A stretch of DNA of 14,071 nt from assembly GCA_035559335.1 (NCBI GenBank), contig DATMBH010000227.1, positions 1-14,071 of the forward strand, in the 5' to 3' direction. Of this stretch, positions 5,439 through 11,943 are shown piece by piece (the first letter of the stretch is position 1; each line of letters starts with the position of its first letter). Under the pieces are notes generated by a model. That model searched no databases, was not told the DNA's origin, and saw only the letters and a program-made list of their open reading frames with translations. This DNA comes from DASXPG01 sp035559335. Its GTDB lineage: Bacteria; Gemmatimonadota; Gemmatimonadetes; Gemmatimonadales; JACORV01. The position numbers were made by a program, and so were the translations under genes.

Positions 5439-6932
5439 CTAGACGGCGCGGAAGTCCCTTTGTGCCAAGGTGATGGCGCGAAGCGCGGCCCCCGCCTTGT
5501 GTTGGGTTTCGGCCAGTTCGCGCGCCGGATCGGAGTCGGCCACAACTCCCGCTCCGGCCTGTACCAGCACCCGGTCCTTCAGCACGATGCAGGTGCGGAT
5601 GGCGATGGCCGTGTCCAGCCGTTCGGCTCCCCAGCCGACGTACCCCACGGCTCCCGCGTACGGTCCACGCCGCACCGGCTCCAGCGAGTCGATGAGCTGC
5701 ATGGCCCGCACCTTCGGCGCTCCGGTGACCGTGCCCGCCGGGAAGGTGGCTCGCAGCGCGTCGAGCGCGTCGCGGCCCCTGGGCAGCCGGCCGCGCACCT
5801 CCGAGACCAGGTGTTGTACGTGCGAGTAGCGCTCCACGTTCATCCGCTCGGCGACCTCCACGGTTCCGAACGCGGCCACGCGGCCCACGTCGTTGCGGCC
5901 CAGGTCGAGCAGCATGAGATGCTCGGCGATCTCTTTCGGATCGGACGCGAGTTCCCGAGCGAGCCGTTCGTCTTCGGCGACGGTGGAGCCGCGCGGGCGC
6001 GTTCCGGCGATCGGGCGCACGGTGACGGTGCCGTCTTCCACGCGCACCAGCACTTCGGGTGAGCTGCCCACGATCGCGAGGTCGTCCAGCTTGAGGTAGT
6101 AGAGGTAGGGCGCCGGGTTCAGGGCGCGAAGGTAGCGGTACAGTCGCAGCGGATCGGTGTGCCCCGGGACATCGACGCGGCGCGACAGGACGCCCTGGAA
6201 GATATCTCCGGCCGCGATGTGCTCCTTGAGGCGGGCAACGTCCGCCATGAAGCGCGCTTCGCCGTAGCTGCTGGTCCCGCCCGCTGGCGGTGGGTCGTCA
6301 ATCCAGGCCAGCGGATCGAGCGGCGAGGGGCCTCGCAGTCTCCCTGCGAGTTCCTCCAGCCGCTGCTCGGCCGCCCGCATCGCGGCAGCCCGCTCCTGCG
6401 CGCCGGCGCCGTGCTCCAGTTCTACGTTCGCAACCAGCAGGGCCCGCGACAGCAAGTTGTCGAGGACCACGACCGTGTCGGCGAGCATGAAGACCGCATC
6501 GGGCAGCTCCGGGTCCGCCGGCGGAGGGGGGCCGTCTCCCAGGCGTTCGAGCGTCCGGACCACGTCGTATCCCAGGTATCCGACCGCACCTCCGAAGAAA
6601 CGGGGCAGCGATGGGTGTGCTTCCGCGCGGCGGCTGCGCATGCGGCGCGCGAGCTCGCCGATCGGATCGGCGCATGGGCCGGCGTCTTGCCAGCCGGCGC
6701 CGCTGCTGTCGCGCAACTCGAGCCGGCCGCCGCGCCAGCGCCACACCTGCCGCGGCTCGGTGCCCATGAAGGTGTATCGGGCCCAGCGCTCGAGCCCCGC
6801 CGCCGATTCGAGCAGGAACGCGAACGGGCCGCGCGCCAGCTTCGCCAGGGCGGAAACCGGCTGGTCGGTGTCCAGGACGATTTGGCGCACCACTGGAACG
6901 ACAGTGACTGACCGCTCGGTATATTCAGGCAT
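5439..6932 (-). CDS. trpE: Anthranilate synthase component I
   Basis: A 497-residue chorismate-utilising enzyme that makes anthranilate from chorismate with ammonia supplied by a TrpG partner, the first step of tryptophan synthesis in the cytoplasm. The N-terminal FLLES (39-43) is the tryptophan feedback-inhibition site of TrpE. The catalytic C-terminal half has IFQGVLSRR (244-252), PIAGTRPRG (307-315), LLDLGRND (341-348) and TFPAGTVTGAPKVRAM (396-411). PIAGT, rather than the PIKGT of aminodeoxychorismate synthase, favours TrpE over PabB. The start is ATG at 6930-6932, leaving one base before the TTG start of the divergent gene. No trpG lies next to it; the following gene is a cyclase, so trpG and other trp genes must be elsewhere or beyond the window. 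Confidence 0.95.
   Translation of the reverse strand: MPEYTERSVTVVPVVRQIVLDTDQPVSALAKLARGPFAFLLESAAGLERWARYTFMGTEPRQVWRWRGGRLELRDSSGAGWQDAGPCADPIGELARRMRSRRAEAHPSLPRFFGGAVGYLGYDVVRTLERLGDGPPPPADPELPDAVFMLADTVVVLDNLLSRALLVANVELEHGAGAQERAAAMRAAEQRLEELAGRLRGPSPLDPLAWIDDPPPAGGTSSYGEARFMADVARLKEHIAAGDIFQGVLSRRVDVPGHTDPLRLYRYLRALNPAPYLYYLKLDDLAIVGSSPEVLVRVEDGTVTVRPIAGTRPRGSTVAEDERLARELASDPKEIAEHLMLLDLGRNDVGRVAAFGTVEVAERMNVERYSHVQHLVSEVRGRLPRGRDALDALRATFPAGTVTGAPKVRAMQLIDSLEPVRRGPYAGAVGYVGWGAERLDTAIAIRTCIVLKDRVLVQAGAGVVADSDPARELAETQHKAGAALRAITLAQRDFRAV
6920..6925 (+). promoter_or_regulatory. Candidate -10 box for the beta-barrel gene, inside trpE
   Basis: TATATT is an AT-rich island in GC-rich DNA, 8 bases before the TTG start at 6934. 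Transcription would begin at or next to that start codon, suggesting a leaderless mRNA. The -35 region (near 6897) does not match TTGACA. The element lies inside the first codons of the opposing trpE gene. Confidence 0.35.
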
Positions 6933-6933
6933 C

Positions 6934-8979
6934 TTGCGCGCAATCCCGTTCCTGCTCGTGGTCGTGGCCGCCGGCGCGACCGATGCCCGGGCCCAGTGGG
7001 GCTCGGCCGAGGCGCGAGCGCTGGTCGAGCGCGCGATCGTTCGCCGTCAGGCGGCGTTCGCTGACAGCACGCTTGCCGACTGGAGCGCCCGCGCGCACGG
7101 TTTCGTCTTCTTCCTCGGTCAGATTGGAGAGGGACTCGCGGAGCCGCCCCGACTCATTAAGGCGGACCAAGTCGAGCTGGAAGTGTACTGGCGCGCGCCG
7201 AGCCAAAGCAAGCAGCGCATCATCGGCTGGCGCGACCGCCAGGAACTGCCGACCGACATCAACTACCACCGCGACCACCTCGGCATCGTCATGAACAACT
7301 TCCCCGACCGCATCCGGCTCGGCGAGGGGGACGAGGTGCGCGACGTGCCGCATCCGGTTTCGCCGGGAGCGCCGGGGCTCTACGAGTACGCGGTGGGCGA
7401 CTCCCTGGAGATCCGGCTGCCGGGTGGGCGGTCCATCCGCGTGGTCGAGGTGCGGTTCCGGCCACGGGATTTCGCCGCCCCTCGCATCGTGGGGGCGGTG
7501 TTCCTGGACCTGGAGGCCGCCGAGGTCGTGAGGATGACGTTTTCGTTCACCAGGGCCGCCTATCGAGACGAGCAGCTCGAGGACATAACGGTTGCGGTGG
7601 AGAACGCGCTGTGGGAGGGGCGCTGGTGGCTGCCGTTCAGACAGGAAATCGAAATCCGCCGTCGCGCCACGTGGCTCGACTTCCCGGCGAGGGGAATCAT
7701 CCGCGGCCGGTTCGACATTGACGGCTACGAGTTCAACCGCGGGCTCGATCCGGCGCTGTTCCTCCCGGGGCCGGAGATCGTACTCGCGCCGCGGGCGGTG
7801 AGGGACAGCTTCCGGTGGCGCGACTCGATCACCGCCGAGGTCAGGGAAATCGCCCAGCCCGCCACCCTACGGGACTTCGACGAGGTGCGAGCGGTGGCCC
7901 GCGAGATAGCCATGGGCCACGTGCTTACCGGATTGCGCCACACCCAGCTGGCGGGCGGGGCCGTGTCCGACTTCATCCGGGTCAATCGGGTCGAGGGGCT
8001 GGCGCTGGGCGCCGGACTCGTCAGGCGCTCGGCGAACCAGGCGAACGAGCTGCGCCTCAGGCTGGGCACGGCGACCGCGCGGCCGCTGGCGACCGGCGGC
8101 CTGGCGGCGCAGCTGCGGCGCGGCGCCTGGACCGCGCGCCTCGAGGCGACGCGCGAGGTGCGCGACATGGGAGACCGGCAGGTGATCGCCCGGCTCATGA
8201 ACTCGCTGTCGGCGCAGGAGGCGGGGGCCGACTTTGGGGACTACTTCCTCTCCACGGGGCTCGAGGCCGGCCTGTCGCGCGCGGTGGGTGGGCGCGGTTC
8301 GCTGCGGTTCGATCTTGCGATGGTCCGCATCGAATCGCTGACCGTGGCGAGCAGCTGGTCCCGCGGCAGCTATAAAAGGGCGAATCCGGGAGTGGACCAG
8401 GGCACGTGGACGACCACGCGCCTGACGCTGCGACGCCAGGCGCCCTCGTTCGCAGTAGGCCGGGATTTCTCGGGCCGGCTGGAGGTGGAGGCGGGAACTG
8501 GTGAGTCGAGCTACCTGCGCGGTTATGCCGAGGTGCGGTGGCTGCTGGCGACCGAGAGCGGCGTCGTGCAGTTGCACGCCAGTGGCGGCGCGGCGACGGC
8601 GCAGCTTCCGCGCCACCGCGCCTTCGTGCTGGGAGGCCGTGGCAGCCTGCTCGGAACTCCATTCCGGAGCTTCGCCGGAAGGGCCCACGGGTGGCTGAGC
8701 GCCGAGTGGCAGCTTCCGGTTGGCGTACCCCAGCTGCCGCTGGGTTCCTACGCGAGCACCGGGCGCACCATGACCGTCGCTCCGTTTGTGGCGGCGGCCT
8801 GGGTGGGAGGCGAAATAGCTGGTCTTCCAGGGACTGTGACGCGAGGCATCGAGCCGGTGCTGGGAGTGGGACTGGCCTGGCCCTATGACCTGGTGAGGGT
8901 GGATGTCGGCTGGGCTGTGAGGATGCGAAGGGTCGGGGTGGCGGTGGATGTGGCGAGGATTTTTTGGGGGATTCTCTGA
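6934..8979 (+). CDS. Secreted outer-membrane beta-barrel protein, DUF5686/Omp85-like
   Basis: A 681-residue protein with a signal peptide: hydrophobic residues 4-14 and a probable signal peptidase I cut after ARA (18-20) before Gln21. Residues 75-270 form a beta-rich domain resembling the pre-barrel part of DUF5686-type proteins (a VFLDLEAAEVVRMTFSF strand pattern at 189-205). From NRVEGLALGAG (351-361) to the end the sequence shows alternating strands and turns of an outer-membrane barrel; FVLGGRGSLLGTPFRSFAG (564-582) resembles the LGG...GY segment of Omp85/surface-antigen barrels. The family link is from pattern memory and is tentative; no function is assigned. The start is TTG at 6934 or in-frame GTG at 6904; the latter would overlap trpE by 29 bases. 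Neither has a clear ribosome site. Confidence 0.7.
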   Translation: MRAIPFLLVVVAAGATDARAQWGSAEARALVERAIVRRQAAFADSTLADWSARAHGFVFFLGQIGEGLAEPPRLIKADQVELEVYWRAPSQSKQRIIGWRDRQELPTDINYHRDHLGIVMNNFPDRIRLGEGDEVRDVPHPVSPGAPGLYEYAVGDSLEIRLPGGRSIRVVEVRFRPRDFAAPRIVGAVFLDLEAAEVVRMTFSFTRAAYRDEQLEDITVAVENALWEGRWWLPFRQEIEIRRRATWLDFPARGIIRGRFDIDGYEFNRGLDPALFLPGPEIVLAPRAVRDSFRWRDSITAEVREIAQPATLRDFDEVRAVAREIAMGHVLTGLRHTQLAGGAVSDFIRVNRVEGLALGAGLVRRSANQANELRLRLGTATARPLATGGLAAQLRRGAWTARLEATREVRDMGDRQVIARLMNSLSAQEAGADFGDYFLSTGLEAGLSRAVGGRGSLRFDLAMVRIESLTVASSWSRGSYKRANPGVDQGTWTTTRLTLRRQAPSFAVGRDFSGRLEVEAGTGESSYLRGYAEVRWLLATESGVVQLHASGGAATAQLPRHRAFVLGGRGSLLGTPFRSFAGRAHGWLSAEWQLPVGVPQLPLGSYASTGRTMTVAPFVAAAWVGGEIAGLPGTVTRGIEPVLGVGLAWPYDLVRVDVGWAVRMRRVGVAVDVARIFWGIL

Positions 8980-8981
8980 TA

Positions 8982-9127
8982 GGGCGTGAGGGGTGAGAAG
9001 ATGGAGGGGCGGATGCCGCGGCACCGGTGATTAGTAGCGTAAGGACCCAGGTTGGCGGCTTGGCGCGGGCGCTGGGGCGGCGGGGGACCTGACCTCTATC
9101 ACCCGTCACCTATCACCGATCACCCCC
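8982..9127. repeat. Second heptamer-built inverted repeat
   Basis: The right arm has four exact heptamers in phase: ATCACCC (9098-9104), GTCACCT (9105-9111), ATCACCG (9112-9118) and ATCACCC (9119-9125). The left arm has GTGAGGG (8986-8992) and GTGAGAA (8993-8999) in the opposite sense. Bases 8982-9000 match the reverse complement of 9109-9127 at 14 of 19 positions, with a loop of about 108 bases. The - strand unit GTGANNG is the same as at 1891-1974. The left arm starts just after the barrel gene's TGA stop. Confidence 0.6.
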
Positions 9128-9133
9128 AGCGCT

Positions 9134-9139
9134 TATGTT
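9134..9139 (+). promoter_or_regulatory. Candidate -10 box for the secretion ATPase gene
   Basis: TATGTT lies 9 bases before the ATG at 9149, so transcription would start within a few bases of the start codon; no ribosome site is seen between them. The region 17 bases further up, where a -35 would be, is occupied by the heptamer array, which could therefore act as a regulator-binding site. Confidence 0.3.
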
Positions 9140-9148
9140 TCTAACTGT

Positions 9149-11437
9149 ATGACCCAGCGTGTGTTGCCCGACGAGTGGCTGGTCGCGACCATCAGCACAG
9201 TGCTCACAGCTGAACAGGTCGAGAACGCTCGCTCGATGGTCGAACCGGGTCGAACGTTATGGGAGACCGTGACGGCACGGGGGCTGGCGACGGACGAGCA
9301 GATCGTCCAGGCCCTGGCGCAACGGACCCGACTCAAGGTCGCTGACCTCGGCAAGCTGGATACGCGTCTCAAGGAGATAGTCCCGGAAGCAACGTCGCGC
9401 CGCTACAAGGTTGTCCCGCTGCGAGCCACCGATTCAGTCCTCGAAGTAGCCACCGCCAATCCATTCGATCTCGACGCCGAGAAGGCGCTCTCGTTCTCCA
9501 CCGGGCGCGAGGTGCGGATGCTGCTGGCCGCGCCGCCCAAGATCGCGCACGCGATGGACGAGCTGTACCGGCCGGAGAACGTGGTCGAGAAGCTGCTCGA
9601 GGGAATGGAGCAGGGCACCGAAGTCACGCAGCTCGAGGATCAGCCCGAGCCTGACGAACTCCAGGTCAGCGCTGAGGAGGCGAGCCAGCGGCCCGTGGTG
9701 CGGCTGGTGGATCTGATCCTGTCCGAGGGAATTCTGTCTCGGGCGAGCGACATCCACATCGAGCCGGAGGAAGGAGGCTTCGCGGTCCGGTACCGCATTG
9801 ACGGCGTGCTCCGTCAGGTGATGAAGATTCCCCGTGCCGCCGGGTTCCCGCTCGTCTCCCGAATCAAGATCATATCCAACCTCGACATCGCCGACCGGCT
9901 GCGGCCGCAGGACGGGCGCGCGCGGGTAGCGGTGAACGGTGTGCCGGTGGATCTGCGGGTTTCGACGTTGCCGGCCTCGCTAGGCGAGAAGGTCGTGATC
10001 CGAGTGCTCGATTCGCGGGCGACCGTGATCTCGCTCGATGCGCTGGGCCTGCAGGCCCGCGAGCTGGAGCACATCAAGGCGCTGCTGGAACACCACGAGG
10101 GCATCGTGCTGGTCACCGGCCCCACCGGCTCGGGCAAGACCACCACGCTGTATTCCGCCATCCGTGCGCTCCAGACCGGTAAGACCAACATCATAACGGT
10201 CGAGGACCCGGTCGAGTACCGGTTGCAGGGAATTGTGCAGGTGCAGGTGCATGAGAAGGCTGGTCTGACGTTTGCAAGCGCTCTGCGCTCGATCCTGCGG
10301 CAGGACCCGGACATCGTACTGGTCGGCGAGATCCGCGATCGCGAAACGGCACAGATCGCGATGCAGGCCTCGCTCACCGGACACCTGGTGCTTTCGACGC
10401 TGCACACCAACGACGCCGCAAACGCGGTGACCCGCCTGGTGGACATCGGGCTCGAACCATACAAGATCGCGGCCTCGCTGCGCGGCGTCGTGGCGCAGCG
10501 GCTGATGCGGAAGCTGTGCCAGAACTGCAAGGAAGTGGCGGTCGAGTCGGTGCCCGAGAAACTGAAGCGGTGGGTGCCGGCCGGCACGCCGCTGTACCGG
10601 GCCGCGGGTTGCCCCGAGTGCTCCATGACCGGCTATCGTGGCCGGTTCTCCATAGTCGAGGTGCTGACCGTCACGCCAGACGTAGAGCGGGTTATCAGTG
10701 CCGGGGCCACGCCGGACAAGATCGCCGAGGCGGCGCGCGCCAACGGCATGGGCTCGCTGTGGGAGAGCGGTCTGTCGCACGTGGTGAAGGGCGAGTCGTC
10801 GCTCGAGGAGCTGATGCGGGTGGTGGACGTCCCCTTCGAAGGGGAGAAACCAGTGGAGGCGGCGCCGCACCCGGAACCGAAGCAGCCGCAGCGCGCGGTG
10901 CGGCGCTCATCTGGAGAGCCAGGCACGCTGCCCGTGCTGACGGATGTGGAAGGCGCGGACAGCGGCACGGGCCGGGTGTCGGGTCCCAGGGTGGATTTCT
11001 CGGTCGAGGCTTTCGAGCTGCTGGACAGCATTGGCAAGTCGCCGAAGGTCGAGTACAAGCGCCGCAAGGTGCTGCTGGTGGATGACGAGGATCAGCTGCG
11101 CCGCGTGATGAAGGACCTGCTGGAGCGCGAGGGGTTCATCGTGGGCGAGGCGCGCGACGGCATCGACGCCCTGAACCAGGTGGACAAGTTCGGGCCTGAC
11201 GTGGTGGTTCTCGACCTCAACCTTCCGGGGCTGGACGGCTACGGCGTGCTGTCGCACCTGCGCTCGCGGCCGGCCACCGCCGATCTTCCGGTGATCGTCC
11301 TGACGGCGAAGGGCGACGAGGACAACGAGGTGCGGGTGTTCGAGATGGGCGCCGACGACTTCCTCACCAAGCCGTTCCGGGCGCGCGCGCTTTCGGCGCG
11401 TCTGGACGTCGTGCTGACACGCCGGCGCAGCGCCTGA
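9149..11437 (+). CDS. PilB/GspE-type secretion ATPase with C-terminal receiver domain
   Basis: A 762-residue cytoplasmic protein. Residues 1-155 are an MshEN/T2SSE N-domain, which in relatives binds c-di-GMP or the inner-membrane platform. The ATPase core (about 180-560) has Walker A GPTGSGKT (324-331), an Asp box ITVEDPVEY (349-357), Walker B DIVLVGEIRD (388-397) and a His box GHLVLSTLHTND (411-422). Zinc-binding cysteines are at 457, 460, 488 and 491. These identify an extension or secretion ATPase of type IV pili or type II secretion; PilT-type retraction ATPases lack the N-domain. A linker (565-635) leads to a full receiver domain (638-760) with acidic Asp645/646, phospho-acceptor Asp689, Thr719 and Lys741. 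Ordinary PilB/GspE proteins end before this domain (about 500-570 residues). No pilin or platform gene is nearby, so pilus versus secretion is undecided. Confidence 0.92.
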   Translation: MTQRVLPDEWLVATISTVLTAEQVENARSMVEPGRTLWETVTARGLATDEQIVQALAQRTRLKVADLGKLDTRLKEIVPEATSRRYKVVPLRATDSVLEVATANPFDLDAEKALSFSTGREVRMLLAAPPKIAHAMDELYRPENVVEKLLEGMEQGTEVTQLEDQPEPDELQVSAEEASQRPVVRLVDLILSEGILSRASDIHIEPEEGGFAVRYRIDGVLRQVMKIPRAAGFPLVSRIKIISNLDIADRLRPQDGRARVAVNGVPVDLRVSTLPASLGEKVVIRVLDSRATVISLDALGLQARELEHIKALLEHHEGIVLVTGPTGSGKTTTLYSAIRALQTGKTNIITVEDPVEYRLQGIVQVQVHEKAGLTFASALRSILRQDPDIVLVGEIRDRETAQIAMQASLTGHLVLSTLHTNDAANAVTRLVDIGLEPYKIAASLRGVVAQRLMRKLCQNCKEVAVESVPEKLKRWVPAGTPLYRAAGCPECSMTGYRGRFSIVEVLTVTPDVERVISAGATPDKIAEAARANGMGSLWESGLSHVVKGESSLEELMRVVDVPFEGEKPVEAAPHPEPKQPQRAVRRSSGEPGTLPVLTDVEGADSGTGRVSGPRVDFSVEAFELLDSIGKSPKVEYKRRKVLLVDDEDQLRRVMKDLLEREGFIVGEARDGIDALNQVDKFGPDVVVLDLNLPGLDGYGVLSHLRSRPATADLPVIVLTAKGDEDNEVRVFEMGADDFLTKPFRARALSARLDVVLTRRRSA

Positions 11438-11457
11438 CTACCGTAGAAGTCTGCTAC

Positions 11458-11922
11458 GTGGACGTGCTCGTACTCCGGCAGGCGGCGGGGGGCGGGCACG
11501 GCGGCCAGGGACACTGGGAGGTGTTGTGCATGCGGCGCGCGGCCGGTACTCGATCGCCGGGTACGTGGGAGACGATCCACGGCCACATCATGCGAGGAGA
11601 GACGGCCTCAGCCGCGGCGATCCGCGAGCTGCGCGAGGAGACGGGACTGGTTGCCGAGCGGTTCTACAACCTCAGCCGCATTGACTCGTTCTACATTCAC
11701 CGGCGCGACGTGGTGGCGCTGATCCCGGTGTTCTGCGCGTTCGTGGCGGCCGGCTCGGACGTCAGGCTCTCATCGGAGCACGACGCATACGAATGGCTGG
11801 CGCCTAACGAGGCCTCGCGGCGTTTCGCCTGGCCTCGCGAAGCAAGGGCACTGGCTGACGCGTTGGCGCTGGTGGGCTCCGGATCGGCGGGCGGGCTGGA
11901 GGACGTGCTGCGAGTTCAGTGA
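11458..11922 (+). CDS. NUDIX hydrolase
   Basis: A 154-residue protein with an intact NUDIX box starting at GHIMRGE and continuing through seven residues to REL-REETGL (about 42-64), matching Gx5Ex7REUxEExGU. These residues bind metal and cleave nucleoside diphosphate-linked substrates. The WEVLCMRRA...GTWETIHGHI lead-in is typical of dNTP/housecleaning-type NUDIX proteins, but the substrate cannot be read from sequence. The start is placed at GTG 11458, 20 bases after the ATPase stop. The frame stays open upstream and encodes TTVEVCYV, which looks like the first strand of the fold, so a non-standard start (CTG at 11434, overlapping the previous TGA) is possible. It is probably co-transcribed with the ATPase gene and is tail-to-tail with the histidine kinase gene, 21 bases apart. 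Confidence 0.88.
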   Translation: MDVLVLRQAAGGGHGGQGHWEVLCMRRAAGTRSPGTWETIHGHIMRGETASAAAIRELREETGLVAERFYNLSRIDSFYIHRRDVVALIPVFCAFVAAGSDVRLSSEHDAYEWLAPNEASRRFAWPREARALADALALVGSGSAGGLEDVLRVQ

Positions 11923-11943
11923 GGCTATGGCAGGGTCCGGCTT

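Larger units (their letters stand above)
8980..9148. other. Intergenic region upstream of the secretion ATPase gene
   Basis: This 169-base spacer contains no credible small gene. It holds the two arms of the heptamer repeat at its ends, a GC-rich middle (about 9046-9090) and an AT-richer patch just before the ATG at 9149. It should contain the promoter for the ATPase gene. No T-rich terminator for the upstream barrel gene is visible. Confidence 0.6.

Noticed and set aside
8389..8400. TATAAAAG, resembling a eukaryotic TATA box
   Set aside because: It lies inside the coding sequence of the barrel protein (codons for SYKRA) in a bacterial context; coincidence.
8941..8980. T-run (ATTTTTTGGGG) at the end of the barrel gene as an intrinsic terminator
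   Set aside because: It is inside the coding sequence and no GC-rich hairpin precedes it directly.
11923..11943. Two-way terminator between the NUDIX and hybrid kinase genes
   Set aside because: The 21-base gap has no inverted repeat or T tract that I can see.
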